A DNA stretch of 64,000 nt, from assembly GCF_964204645.1 (NCBI RefSeq), contig NW_027437457.1, forward strand, positions 1 through 64,000, written 5' to 3'. The translations under genes and the position numbers were made by a program. The notes under the pieces were generated by a model that was not told the origin of the DNA, searched no databases, and was given only the letters and a program-made list of their open reading frames with translations. This document shows, in pieces, positions 35,149 through 54,347 of this stretch; the stretch's first letter is position 1; every line of letters begins with the position of its first letter. The DNA is from Tubulanus polymorphus (lineage: Eukaryota > Nemertea > Palaeonemertea > Tubulaniformes > Tubulanidae).

Positions 35149-35507
35149 CGATACTTTCTTCTTACCCGACACCTATAAACAAGATACAACAAACAAAACT
35201 CGATAAAACACTGTCAACAATGTCTGAATTACACGTGACACTGCGTAGTTACGGTTACCTTAGCGGCTGCAGTGACGTCATCGCGATCGATGTGTTGGAA
35301 TTTGTTACATTTGCGGAATGATTTTTCTTGTTTTCTGAGTGATTTGACGGCGTGTTGAGCGAACGCGTCTTTATACAAACACGTCAGATTATACGGGTTT
35401 ATCTGATTAAACATTTTACTCAATTCTCGACTGTATTCTGGTTTACTCGTGTTACTGGCCGTCACAGTGTCGAACCTAGGACATCCAGTTCTTTGATACG
35501 TTGCCAT
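31229..35507 (-). CDS. Unrecognised low-complexity protein (Ser, Gly-Val and RGPP-rich), 699 aa
   Basis: Minus-strand exons from the start: 35259-35507, 34630-35172, 33481-33702, 32736-33196, 32315-32612, 31643-31753, 31447-31573, 31229-31317. Phases close exactly over 700 codons, which supports the model; the exon 3 donor (GTCTTT) is the weakest point. The N terminus MATYQRTGCPRFDTV is followed by a basic segment (KSLRKQEKSFRK). Exon 2 encodes about 25 serines and then a long Gly/Val tract from GGA-GGT repeats. Exon 3 encodes a folded-looking helical 74-residue segment (DDCVKITTLFKGN, LSKLNFITEDIYTIKLNRL). Exon 4 has RGPPS/RRGPP repeats. I recognise no family. It may be a largely disordered protein; no signal peptide or membrane segment is visible. 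Confidence 0.6.
31775..32310 (-). repeat. Roughly 72-bp minisatellite carrying the exon 5 donor of the 31229-35507 gene
   Basis: Units contain GTGACACTAACCTCTTGTTG, GGTTAGGGTAAGTAGACAGG and GA-rich filler. On the minus strand each carries CAACAAGAG|GTTAGTGTCAC, the end of exon 5 and its donor. Decoys start at 31841, 31913, 31985, 32149 and 32221; the real one is at 32310. Confidence 0.88.
34087..34310. mobile_element. MITE-like element with GGCCGGGTCA internal repeats
   Basis: Inverted ends: AGGCTAAACAAAAATTATAC...CTTGTTTCTCCGC on the left and its near reverse complement (GCGGAGAAACAAGGTATCAA...TTTTAGCCT) on the right. Three GCGGCCGGGTC motifs lie inside. It lies in intron 2 of the 31229-35507 gene. 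No coding capacity. Confidence 0.7.
34750..35133 (-). repeat. Coding microsatellites (GGA/GGT and TCA tracts)
   Basis: Plus-strand CTCCTCCTACACCTCCTCCT repeats (34750-35065) and a (GAT)n tract (35066-35133) lie inside exon 2 of the minus-strand gene, where they read as Gly/Val and poly-Ser. The opposite strand reads as Pro/Thr and poly-Asp; splice-phase agreement favours the minus strand. Confidence 0.8.
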
Positions 35508-36671
35508 GGCGATAGGCCGGTGATTTTCCCATTGTTGTCCTATTGTTTCATCGCTGGAGATTGGTTACATGGTAACGGAAGCCTTGATCGACGCCACATG
35601 TTCAGAAGAAAAGACACCGGTAAGAAATTCATGCCCTTGCTTTAATTGCAAAAAGTCATTATCCGGCCATGGGTTCATAAAAGAATATTCTTAAGTGATT
35701 TTCTTCATCTAAATTTTTCCTCAAATTTAGATAGCACCATCGACAAATAAATACATGTTAAAAGAAAACTTGAGAATAAGATTATGGAAAATGCATACTT
35801 TTTTAAGGAATTTCAAATGAACAAGATCCTATTCAAGCAATTTAGCAAAATGTTATAAATTCAGAGGCTTTGTTCATTTCACTAAGGTCTAGAATTCACA
35901 AATTTGTCGATTTATTGTGGAAATTTTTTAGAATTTTCAGATGACAGGATTTAAAAAACGCCGACCACCAATGCGCCATCTATCAGAATAGGTAGGTATA
36001 ATCTGGATCCGATCCGTTCATCGGAAGTGTTCGGGCATTATCCATGCGATATTTCTCACAATTTTATCATCGAATTGTGCGTATACCTGGTTTAAGTTTT
36101 AAATATTTAGGTTTAAGGCCTATGATTTATATAAATATGATATTTTGTACAGTTTGAATAAGATTATTGTTATTGTTGAAATGCGGTAATCGTGGACTTA
36201 CAGATTTCACTAATTGTCGGATTATAAATCAGATACTTCTCTGCGCTGAATGCAATATTTCTTCTGTTATTTCTACCTTATCGTAACCTTGGTTTCACAC
36301 CAAAAACGCCGAAAAATCCACGTGCTTTTTCATTGAGAAAATAAACATTTTTATGTCGTCATCAACATCTGACCAATAAGAGTGGCGTATTGTAGTGACG
36401 TCATAAAGTTATTCTGCTCAGTGTCTGGGATACTGTTTCATGTTGCGTCGATTTTACCGATAATAATCGATTCTACGCCTAAAATAATCCATCCAACATC
36501 GTATAAAAATCATCGACTTCATTTTCAATAAACTTTTCTTAAATTACCCTCGATTTTAGACGAAATAAAGCGTTAAATACGTTGACCTTTACAGCTCATG
36601 AATATTCATGAAGTGATTATAATAATGTATTGGTAGTGAGAAGGAGGCTCGCGAGCTGGGAGGGTAGCATC
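35508..36671. other. Divergent intergenic region upstream of the PUR gene
   Basis: No coding exon is seen. Holds CGCCATCTATC (near 35973), a CCAAT box (ACCAATAAG near 36372) and a CRE-like TGACGTCA at 36396-36403. AT-rich otherwise. Probably promoter sequence for both flanking genes. Confidence 0.55.
36396..36403. promoter_or_regulatory. CRE-like palindrome upstream of the PUR gene
   Basis: TGACGTCA lies 269 bases before the PUR start codon and about 25 bases after a CCAAT-type motif. Function is inferred from position only. Confidence 0.4.
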
Positions 36672-39600
36672 ATGTCGGATAGAGAGAGTGGAGATGAATT
36701 GCAGGCTAGCCAGGCCAGAGGTAATATTACACCCCTGTTCACCAGCGCACCTTATTCCCCATTGTTTAAACTAACTATGTAGAAATTTTGGTGTCGTTTG
36801 GTGGGGTACTTTAGACTGAAAACAGTAAACTGTTGGAGACTCGGACTCTGAGACAGCTGATTGTAAAAACATGGCCGCCTTGCTGTCATACGCCGTGCTG
36901 TACATATAAACACTTCAACTTACTTGCGTTTTGTTTTTTCCTCAATAAACTCCATATATTGCTGGATTAACGCGTACAAATGAAGAATCTTCTAGCTGTG
37001 TTTTCCCCATTGAGATAATTCGATAGATTTGGTTTTGTACACCAATACAATTTGGAACAGTCTTTAAAACCAATTCAAAATGGCTGCAGTGGAAATAGGA
37101 GGAGGTATAAACTGCCCACACGATTGTTAAACACTGTTTCATTTGAGCCTGATTTATGTCCGTAAGAGGCTCAAGGCCTGAGGCCCTGCTTGGGGTATTT
37201 TATTAGATGATGTGCTGTAGTCTTATCACTGTGCACACCTACCTGTCACTTATTGATTGTTTTGAGTGAGAGGCAAGCAAGTTCAGTCTACTGCTGGCTG
37301 GCAACATATTCCTGACCGGACTGTAGGGTAGTTACCACATTGCTCTCAGTCCCATTGTTGTCCAGTACCTGCAGATACAGTAGTCCAGTAACAGTGCAAT
37401 AGTCCAGTAATTAAACGCAGATGCGGAAGTGCATCCAGTAAGTGATAGTCCAGTCACAGCGCAATAGTCCGGTACCTGGGCAATAGTCCGGTACCTGGGC
37501 AGTAGTCCAGTAACAGCACAGTAGTACGGTAACAGCGCAATAGTCCGGTACCTGGGCAGTAGTCCAGTAACAGCACAGTAGTCCGGTACCTGGGCAGTAG
37601 TCCAGTAACAGCGCAGTAGTCCGATACCTGGGCAGTAGTCCAGTAACAGCACAGTAGTTCGGTACCTGGGCAGTAGTCCAGTAACAGCACAGTAGTCCGG
37701 TACCTGGGTAGAAGTCCAGTAACAGTGCAGTAGTCCAGTAACAGCGCAGTAGTCCAGATCGTAGAATAGTCCAGTAACTGCAGTAGTCCAGTAACAGTGC
37801 AGTAGTCCAGTAACAGCGCAATAGTCCGGTACCTGGGCAGTAGTCCAGTAACAGCGCAGTAGTCCAGATCCCAGAATAGTCCAGTAACTGCCGTAGTCCA
37901 GTAACAGTGCAGTAGTCCAGTAACAGCGCAATAGTCCGGTACCTGGGCAGTAGTCCAGTAACAGCGCAGTAGTCCAGATCCCAGAATAGTCCAGTAACTG
38001 CAGTAGTCCAGTAACAGCGCAGTAGTCCAGATCCCAGAATAGTCCAGTAACTGCAGTAGTCCAGTAACAGCGCAGTAGTCCAGTAACTGCAGTAGTCCAG
38101 TAACAAGGTGTGATGAGTAATTGTATGATGATGTTATATTTGTAGGTGGTGAACATGCTGAAGGTGATGAAGGACAGTATGATTCAGGTAAGGAATCAAT
38201 CACATCATCGTCATATCACGTGTCACATCACTTCCTTCATTCAATCACATTTAATGATATTTGGTTCGGTTTTGGATTCTATCCATTATTTATAGATCAT
38301 TCTGAGGGTAACATTGATAAGAGACCTGTCTCACCTGATGGTAAGTCCAATCATTTCATTATCTACAGCTCTGGTGAGGGTTATTATGTTAGGGGGGGGG
38401 GGGTAGGTTAGAGTTCAACATTATTTCTCACTGATTTATAATTTAAACCCTAGAATTAGTCACAGTGAATTCATCGGTAGTTTCTGGAGTGAAGCTGTTG
38501 GAATCATCGGTAACTCCAGAATGTGCTGGAGACCTCAAGGTTGGAGTACCTCTCTCTGAGAATGTACAGGTCGGAGCTTCCGGTCTAGAGTCACTGGAGG
38601 TTGAAGCAAGTCCTTCCGAATCGCAGCAGGTTGAAGCACCGGTTCCGGAGTCACATGAAGTTGCAGCAACTCTGGAGTCACTGGAGGTTGGAGCATCTTC
38701 TTTGGAGACACAGAAAGTTGAAACACCCAATTTGGAGTCACTAGAGGTTGGAGCACGTCCCTCCAAGAATGTACAGGAGGTTGCAGCATCCAGTCTAGAG
38801 TCACAGGAGGTTGGAGCACCTGCTCTGGAGTCTGTGGCAGTTAGAACACCAGATTTGGAGTCACAGAAGGTTGCAGCATCCACTTCAGAGTCACAAGAAG
38901 ATGGAGTATCTGCCCTTGAGTCACAGGAGGTTGGAGTACCTCCCTCCAAGGACCTACAGGATGCTGGAGCTGAGTCACTGGTAATCGGAGCACACCCCTG
39001 TGGATCTGAGACACTAGATGATATTGGAGCAATCCCCTCTGATTTACTACAGAAGATGGAGGCGGTCGATGAGACTCGGGCTGTAGTACTCCGAACTGTG
39101 ACACCACACCATGAGCTCCTGGAGGATATTGGAGCATTCCCAACAGAAGCAAACTCAAACAGATTACCTGAAAGTCAAATGGATGAAAAGAGTAAAGATG
39201 TGAAATTGATAGAAGTTGGTGAGATATAAATCAACCTCCTCCACTTAAACTCCTCTCTATTTAATCAACTATTTTCATAAAAGTTTGATAATAATTTTTT
39301 AGGTGATTGTTGTTTATCTCCTGATTCGGGTAAGAAATGATTGCCGATTATAAGTGGGTGATACCATGTTGACAGGGGAAGGGAGGGGAGGTGTGGTCAT
39401 TCCACAAGGGAGAAGGAGGGAGGGAGGGTTGAGGTGTGTACATAGATTATATAATGATCTTAATGGTTTTAATTGTATTAGGAGTTTCAACTGGACTATC
39501 GACCCCAGGACCAGGCTGTACCCCTTCGGGTTCAAGGGATACCCCGGGCTCGAGGGATACCCCGACACCGGGCTCGAGGGATACCCCTGAACCTGTCTAT

Positions 39601-41409
39601 AAGAGTGGTAAGATACAACACTGGTGGAGTCTTTCAAAATGCACTTTTTACTTTCTTTTTAATTTTACAGCATTAATTAATTAATCATCGTTCGATGCAT
39701 GTAATTAACATATATTTGAATTTCAAAGTTTCAGTTGAAGAGGTTACTGGGTTTAACCAATCGGAATAGTTCATTTTATTTACAATCATGCGGGCATTGA
39801 CAGGGGAGGGGGTTCAACTATAGTCACTCCATCTGGTGGTGTGTGCCGGTACCTCTTTCAATGAAGGATATAGATTTCCTGCAGATATAGATTTCCAACC
39901 CCCCGGCGTGCGGGGGGGTAACCCCTCACTGAAATTGACTCAGTTGTTTATTGATGATGATGATTGGTTCTAATTTCTACAGGTTCCGGTGAACAAGAAC
40001 TTGCTACGAAAATGTTACAAATTCAATCAAAACGGTTTTATTTGGACGTCAAACAAAATAAACGTGGGCGATTTATCAAGATAGCCGAGGTATGTACACC
40101 TTCCCCTGATTATCGCTAATTGTTCACCTACCCCTGGATAATGATGTATTTATGATTTAAAGGTTGGAGCGAACGGTAGAAAGAGTCGTCTGCTGTTAGC
40201 GATGTCAACGGCTGCCGAATTCAGGGATCATTTAACTGAGTTTAACGAGCATTACGTCAATTTAGGTAGGTTATTTAATCGGGCATCTAGAAACTACTGT
40301 CTCATCTATCTGGGGTATCTTAAAACTTCATTCTAAAAGTATCCAGGGTATCTAGAAACTTCTCTGATAAGTATCAAGGGCGTCAAAGAACTTCCTAAAG
40401 TATCCAGGGTATCTAGAAACTTCAATGTTTAGTGTCTAGGGCATCTAGAAACTTCATTCTTAAGTATCCAGGGCATCTAGAAACTTGTTTCGATATGGGG
40501 GATATAGAAACTCTAATGTGTTAAAGAGTTGTGCTAGTAATAGACCATGTGGTTTGTGTGTTACATATTCTGAAGGGCCACAGAGTACAGAGTCGGAAAA
40601 AGATGGAAAACTGAAAAGTGAAATTATGAAAAAAGATAATCGTAGATATTACCTTGACCTTAAAGAGAACCAACGCGGACGGTTTCTACGCGTAAGTAAC
40701 TAATTACACGGTAATTAATTACCGATCGATATTCAACCGATTAACGCAGTAATTAATTGATAAATTGCTAGGTGTCTCAGACGTCTCCGCGTACTAACCA
40801 CAGAATTCAGATAGCTATACCGGCTCAGGGTCTGATAGAGTTTCGTAACGCTCTCACTGATTTACTCTTCGATTTCGGTACCGATGATCACGGTACGTAA
40901 CAATCGACGTATATCGTCGTCGTCGCAATAGTAACCGTACTATGATTAATTAACGGCTGCGTTGTATTGTTGTATTTTACAGAAGGTCAGCCCGATTTAC
41001 CTGCCTCTCGTTCGATGCGCGTAGAAAATAAGATCTTTTATTTCGACGTAGGGACGAATAGAAGAGGTGTTTTCATGAGGATATCTGAGGTAAATACCTA
41101 GCAACAGTCGCTACTCGTTACGATAATTATTATTGATTTATTTATCTAGCGGAATTAGTAGAATATCAGTGGAATGCACGAACATGAAACTCTCTTCATA
41201 TTCTTTATTTTCTCCTTAGCAACAATTGTTGCGTACAGTTTCTATGGTAACTGATTGTATCATTGTTGTTGTTTGCGTTGCAGGTTCGCGCTAATTTTCG
41301 CACGGCTATTACCATTCCGGAAAAATCTTGGGAAAAATTTCGCGACATCATGACTGACTTTGTTGAATCGAAGCAGGTTCCCGAAAGTTGTGAAAATATT
41401 AGTAATTAA
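36672..41409 (+). CDS. PUR-alpha/beta-like single-stranded nucleic-acid binding protein with long repetitive N-terminus
   Basis: Twelve exons with closed phases give 577 aa: 36672-36720, 38146-38187, 38296-38340, 38454-39218, 39303-39329, 39482-39607, 39983-40089, 40163-40265, 40576-40691, 40772-40892, 40983-41089, 41284-41409. Three PUR repeats are clear: [20 protein letters not shown] (about 363-382 onward), [18 protein letters not shown], and [20 protein letters not shown], with [15 protein letters not shown] and SWEKFRD helices. PUR proteins bind purine-rich single-stranded DNA and RNA in transcription and RNA transport. Vertebrate PURA/B are about 320 aa; the excess here is one 255-residue exon of LESLEVGA-type repeats plus small acidic or SRDTPG-rich exons. 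Whether it is closer to PURA or PURB cannot be said, since invertebrates usually have one gene. Confidence 0.93.
37390..38105. repeat. CAGTAGTCCAGTAACAGCG minisatellite in PUR intron 1
   Basis: About 35 short units alternate AGTAGTCCAGTAACAGCGC and AGTAGTCCGGTACCTGGGC. They fill the end of intron 1 up to about 40 bases before the exon 2 acceptor (38145). Open frames on the minus strand across it are artefacts. Confidence 0.92.
40270..40490 (+). repeat. Roughly 40-bp tandem repeat in PUR intron 8
   Basis: Five imperfect units of GGGTATCTAGAAACTTC with TTCTTAAGTATCCA follow the exon 8 donor at 40266. Confidence 0.8.
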
Positions 41410-42184
41410 TATAAAATAAGTATAAAATAATAAATAGAATTAAAAAAAAAATATCTGTGAAGAAAAACGAACGGAAAGAAGAAGAATTAATAGAAATATG
41501 TGTAAAAATGATGAATCGGTTTCGGACGAAAAGAAATAAAAAAGAAGCAAAGAATGAATTGGATCCAGTCACACTGAAATATTCATTAAATACTAAATAA
41601 TAACCTAGGACTATTTTATATATCAAATAAATAGGGACAATGATTGAAATGTTTTTTCTACTCTGATCAATGAATTGATGATACGTGTGGTGAATGTGAG
41701 AGATTTTACTCTAAATTAAAACAACTCTAAATCTGTGCAGTGATAAAAGAAGGAGAGACGATGTCATATTTGGGTTTAAAATCGAGCAGCCAGCACTGCC
41801 GTCGCGGCACACGTCATGCCTGCGCACACGATTCAACTCTACACGTGTGCCAGCTATCTGTATTTTATTTCAAGGTAAAATCCGGCCGTCCATATTAGTA
41901 GAGCTTTACATGATCTCTGTCTCTCACAACTCCATCTATTGTCAAACTACTAAAACACCTCAATAATTATAATAATAATCAATTTTGATTATTTTATTTC
42001 GAGTTTCGGGTTCAAAAAACAAAATATTATAATTATAATTAACAGTGAATGTGATCAGATGTTTCTTGTTATATCTCTATATTTAAGACACACCGAGGGC
42101 GCCACCTAGGTACACATTAGTGTACTAGCCTGCGTACCAGCCTACGTGTGGTCGGTTTTTTTGGGTTTGAAAACAGAAGTGTTA

Positions 42185-42215
<31 letters not shown>

Positions 42216-44204
42216 AAAAAAATGTCTTGTTCAAATTATTATTGATAAAGTTTATCTTAGTAACATTTAGATTTAATGATGTTTAATATTCTCCGATGTA
42301 GCGTGTATTGTTGAACACCGTTTCTATGGTAATGTAATTGTATATTGTTGCCATGGTAACAACAATTAAAGAAACGTTGTCATCGGCGATGATATATTTG
42401 CGTTATGAGAGGTTTACGCAGCGAGACTGGTTGCCAGCTCGTTGCCGAGAGACTGGTTGCCACGTGATGATGTTTGTTTGTTATAGTAGTTGTTATACCG
42501 TGGAGAACTGCCACCAGGGGGCGCCGTTTGTTAAAATATGAAACTATATAAAATGCATTTTAATAAGAAATAGAATTATTGAAATTATAAGTTGTGGATA
42601 TCAATGAAAAATGGATGAAATATTTGGAGGTGTTTAAAACTTTGTGTAATTCACAATGAAAACTAACAGTGAAATGTAACATAGTTTGAATGAGTGTCGA
42701 TATTCAATTATTATACTATCAATTGATTGATTGTTGCGTTGCTCGGGGTGATATCACCACCGCTGTCCGCAGTGTCAACTGAAGCTCCGCCCCCGTTGAC
42801 GCTAAGCCCCGCCCTCTCTTAGTGCGATCAGCTATTTTATACATTCATACAGCAGCGGTAGCGCCCTCTATCTTGGCGGGCGCTAATCTCTTCTCGTGCG
42901 TAGAAATATATATATTGTTAATATACAGAAAACTTAAAATTGTTATGAAATTTCACAGATTTTATGATGAATTAGTTTTGAGAAATCGGTATGAAATGTA
43001 AAGACTGTTAACAAACACTAAAACAGTCGCTCGTGACATGTTTTCAACAAGTCTCTAAAGAGCTTTATTTATTATTTATTCATAATCGAATTTATTCCAT
43101 ATTTTGTTTGTTTTTGCGTTAATTATTATAATTATTATTTACTACTTAAGTTGTTTATTTGTGATGTTGAAAAATTGGTTCGATTTTTCGAAAAAAAGAG
43201 AACTTTAATATCTAGAAAAAAAACTTGTGGCCGAGCAACTGCTCCTCTTATTGTCAGTCAGTAACCATGGTAATCATTATATTACAACAATCGATCGATG
43301 TAACTATGGAAACGTGACCATTATTTGGATTTCGATGTAAAATGAATGAAACCCATCAGCAGCTCCCTCTTCAGTCTGAATAGAGAACTATCGTTTGCAT
43401 GCATTCCTAATGTTTGTTTTGACGGCAGATTTTAACGAATTTTATAAATTGTCGATTGTTTATTTCGTGTTTTTGTTGTTATTTTCGTGTGAGGGTGCAG
43501 TAAACACCCCCTCCCCTCGTTTGGGGGGAACACCCCCCTCCCCTCGTTTGGAGGGCCGGGGGAAATACAAGTGGCCAGTATCGCATCATAGTTAATAATA
43601 AAAATAGGCTGAATTTGTAAAATAGTTATAAAACACCGCGATCAGCCGAATTATAAATAAAACAATCGACTTTATAGAAATCTGTCGTCCGCATACAATA
43701 AAAAATCCTCCTTTATTTTATAGTGTATTAAAAGTGTATTGAATGTATGTATCAGAGGTATCCGTACGTGGATACATCTGTATCCTTTAAAACAAACATC
43801 GTGATGATACACGTCAGAAGTGTATCTGATAAATCTAAATTTCACGTATCGCAGTGAACCAGACTTACTGCGACTAACTGGTTTATATTAGTATAGTTAC
43901 TCATTAGGATATTTAACCCTAAGCCTTTAGAGTTAACTGGTAACTTATTGAGAGGTACTCATAGGTTAAACCCGGGTACTCCTCACAGCCGGATTGGTAA
44001 ATAAGGAGTATCTGGATGATTACTAGTTTTGGTCTTGGATACTCTGCTGGGATTCTCCAGCCGTATTCATCTCACATTCTCTACTTTGTTGTGAAAATTA
44101 TTAAAATATATCAATCTTATTGTACATAAAAATTGTAATTGTTAGTTATTTTTGAGGTATATTTCTTATTCATTTTTGAGGATTTTGAAGTTCGTTTGTA
44201 CAAA
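41410..44204. other. Intergenic region downstream of the PUR gene
   Basis: Begins with AATAAATAG-type poly(A) candidates near 41428. Contains a (TTA)n microsatellite at 42186-42211, a strong CTCF-like CCACCAGGGGGCGCC at 42511-42525, and two CCCCTCCCCTCGTTTGG repeats near 43506-43552. No coding exon is recognised. Confidence 0.6.
42511..42525 (+). promoter_or_regulatory. CTCF-like motif CCACCAGGGGGCGCC
   Basis: Matches the conserved CTCF core CCASYAGRKGGCRS at every position I can check. Binding is inferred from the known motif. Confidence 0.55.
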
Positions 44205-49366
<5,162 letters not shown>

Positions 49367-50149
49367 GACATAGTTTTAATATCTATCATACTGAGTATGT
49401 TCTTATTCAATCCTCACTCATATTCACTTCTTAGGGACGTGTCTGGTGTGGTGTCTGGTTTGATCGCTAGGGGGCTCTAGGTGCGAGGGTTGGTGTATGA
49501 TTCTATATCTAGGTGGCGCTTGTAATTCACTAGATGCATGTTGTAGCTGTTGTTTTCAAGTTTTGCTCAATTATTTCAGTAATTAGTTTAGTTTTGACTG
49601 AACTGCACAATTGAAAACTCAATGTTAACTCGTAAAGTTATATTTGATTATTTGATTTTTCAGTTTTGGATAAGATGTGAGCCCCTGCTGGGCAGTGATT
49701 GGTCTGGGCGTAGTGGTGGACCGAATTATGGACTGCGGACCAAGTGGTGGTGGCCGTTATTCATTGTAAAAATCTTAATATATTCAATTATCATTTTGTA
49801 AATAAACTGTAGATTTATCCTTAGGTAGGACTTCATCGTTATTGGTATTTAAGTTATTTGAGGATTTTGAAGTAATTGGCAACTGGCCGGACTTATTTTC
49901 AGTCGGACTACTGGTTGGTGCGGTATGTTGGTCCGTCTCCTTCCGGACAACTGGTCGGACAATCCTAAGCGGGTTAAAGCTACGAAAAATGAAGTAATTC
50001 TACGAATTTATGATCTGAAATATGATGTTATTTTCCATGATCGAATTCAAATACAAAAACCCGCAGCGGATCCGTTTAGAAAGGACTGCGTGTACCGGAA
50101 GTATGTTAGCCCCACATGCATCAGATCCTTTCCACTTCCGGAGTAAATC
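49367..50149. other. Intergenic region between YIPF3 and RPS11
   Basis: Contains the YIPF3 3' end (AATAAA near 49799), an AGGTGGCGC motif near 49511 and the RPS11 promoter. Contains no coding exon that I can support. Confidence 0.6.
50127..50133 (+). promoter_or_regulatory. Possible 5' TOP start (CCTTTCC) of RPS11
   Basis: A pyrimidine run CCTTTCC lies 17 bases before the RPS11 ATG, followed by ACTTCCGG, an ETS-like core. Ribosomal protein mRNAs usually start in such a TOP tract; the exact start site is inferred. Confidence 0.4.
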
Positions 50150-52207
<2,058 letters not shown>

Positions 52208-52286
52208 TGTAACAAACGTGAATTTAAAATAAAACAAATTAAATTCAAATATATCAGAATCAAATTCAATTTCATTCAATCTGACA

Positions 52287-52565
52287 CCAGAGGAGTCCCA
52301 CAATCGGAGAGGAGTCCCACAATCAGAGAGGAGTCCCACAATCAGAGAGGAGTCATACAATCAGCGAGAAGTTCCACAATCGGTGAGGAGTCCCACAATC
52401 AGAGACGAGTCCCACAATCAGAGAGGAGTCATACAATCAGCGAGGAGTCCCACAATCGGAGAGGAGTCATACAATCAGCAAGGAGTCCCACAATCAGAGA
52501 GGAGTCATACAATCAGCAAGGAGTCCCACAATCAGAGAGGAGTCCCACAATCAGAGAGAAGTCCA
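52287..52565 (+). repeat. 19-20-bp GAGTCCCACAATCAGAGAG array
   Basis: About 14 units, with GAGTCATACAATCAGCGA variants, start 80 bases after the RPS11 stop. Confidence 0.92.
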
Positions 52566-52686
52566 ATTAAGGTACTACCACAACCCCTGTACATCCTCTA
52601 TTCAGCATCAGGACCGCTCTGAATCGGAATCAATAATTACTGAGTTCGAACCCGGCCCATACGCTTAGTTTAATAATGACGCTATG

Positions 52687-52919
52687 ATCGCCATCTATTG
52701 GATTTTGGATGAACTCACTAGATAGCTCTTACTGGTCTCACTGAGTCTTCTTCAGTGGGTTGAAATCACACTCGCCATCTGGTGGATTTCTATGCTACTA
52801 CAGTTTAATGATGGTTTTATCCACCAGATGGCGAGTGTGATTTTAACGGATTAATGAAGAGTCAGTGAGACAAGTAAGAGCTATCTAGTCGGTTCAGCCA
52901 AATTCCAATAGATGGCGAT
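52687..52919. mobile_element. Foldback (inverted-repeat) element with four CTCF-like motifs, copy 1
   Basis: The two halves are imperfect reverse complements: ATCGCCATCTATTGGATTTTGG...TAGATAGCTCTTAC...CACTCGCCATCTGGTGG on the left, and CCACCAGATGGCGAGTG...GTAAGAGCTATCTAG...CCAATAGATGGCGAT on the right, with a loop of about 40 bases. No coding capacity. Confidence 0.8.
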
Positions 52920-53362
52920 AACGTTAGAAATCTTGATATCCTCTCGTCGGGCACCCTGTACATCCTCTATTCAGAGCATCAGGACCACTCTGAATCAGTC
53001 AGTAATTACTGGGTTCGAACCCGGGACACCCCTGTACATCCTCTATTCAGTATGAGGACCACTCTGAATCAGTATCAGTAATTTGATTGCTGGGTTCGAC
53101 CCCGGGACACACCTGTACATCCTCTATACAGCATCAGGACCACTTTGAATCAATATCAGCAATTACTGGGTTCGAACCCGGGAAACCCCTGTACATCCTC
53201 TATTCAGCATCAGGACCACTCTGAATCAGCATAGTCAGTTATTAACTGGGTTCGAACCCGGGACACCCCTGTACATCCTCTATTCAGTATCAAGACCACT
53301 CTGAACCAGTATCAGTAATTGCTGGGTTCCAAACTTTTGGTACATAGAATAATGATACTATG

Positions 53363-53595
53363 ATCGCCATCTATTGGATTTTGGATGAACTCACTTGATA
53401 GCTCTTACTAGTCTCACTGACTCTTTTTTAGTGGGTTGAAATCACACTCGCCATCTGGTGGATTTCTATGCTACTACAGTCTAATGATGGTTATATCCAC
53501 CAGATGGCGAGTGTGATTTTAACGGATTAATGAAGAGTCAGTGAGACAAGTAAGAGCTATCTAGTCAGTTCAGCCAAATTCCAATAGATGGCGAT
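53363..53595. mobile_element. Foldback element, copy 2
   Basis: Same structure and length (233 bp) as copy 1, with a few substitutions (GATCACG at the right edge). Confidence 0.8.
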
Positions 53596-54114
53596 CACGT
53601 TAGAAATCTTGATATCCTCTCGTCGGGCACCCTGTACATCCTCTATTCAGCATCAGGACCGCTCTGAATCAGTCAGTAATTACTGGGTTCGAACTCGGGA
53701 CACCCCTGTACATCCTCTATTCAGTATGAGGACCACTCTGAATCAGTATCAGTAATTTGATTGCTGGGTTCGACCCCGGGACACACCTGTATATCCTCTA
53801 TTCAGCATCAGGACCACTCTGATCCAGTATCAGTAATTACTGGGATCGAACCCTGGACGGCCCCTGTACATCCTCTATACAGCATCAGGACCACTCTGAA
53901 TCAATATCAGCAATTACTGGGATCGAACCCGGGACACCCCTGTACATCCTCTATTCAGCATCAGGACCACTCTGAATCAGCATAGTCAGTTATTAACTGG
54001 GTTCGAACCCGGGACACCCCTGTACATCCTCTATTCAGTATCAAGACCACTCTGAACCAGTATCAGTAATTGCTGGGTTCCAAAACTTTTGGTACATAGA
54101 ATAATGATGCTATG

Positions 54115-54347
54115 ATCGCCATCTATTGGATTTTGGATGAACTCACTAGATAGCTCTTACTGGTCTCACTGACTCTCCTTTAGTGGGTTGAAATCACACT
54201 CGCCATCTGGTGGATTTCTATGCTACTACAGTCTAATGATGGTTTTATCCACCAGATGGCGAGTAGGATTTTAACCGATTAAAGAAGAGTCAGTGAGACC
54301 AGTAAGAGCTATCTAGTCGGTTCAGCCAAATTCCAATAGATGGCGAT
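54115..54347. mobile_element. Foldback element, copy 3
   Basis: Same 233-bp structure; carries GGCGAGTAGGATTTTAACCG where the other copies read GGCGAGTGTGATTTTAACGG. Confidence 0.8.

Noticed and set aside
34682-35206. Plus-strand Pro/Thr then poly-Asp open frame
   Set aside because: Antisense of exon 2 of the minus-strand gene; no start, splice or homology support on the plus strand.
37332-38203. Three overlapping minus-strand open frames of 231-274 codons
   Set aside because: Read-through of a stop-free tandem repeat inside PUR intron 1; open in several frames at once.
49925-50146. 73-codon open frame just before RPS11
   Set aside because: No recognisable protein; lies in the promoter and 5' UTR region of RPS11.
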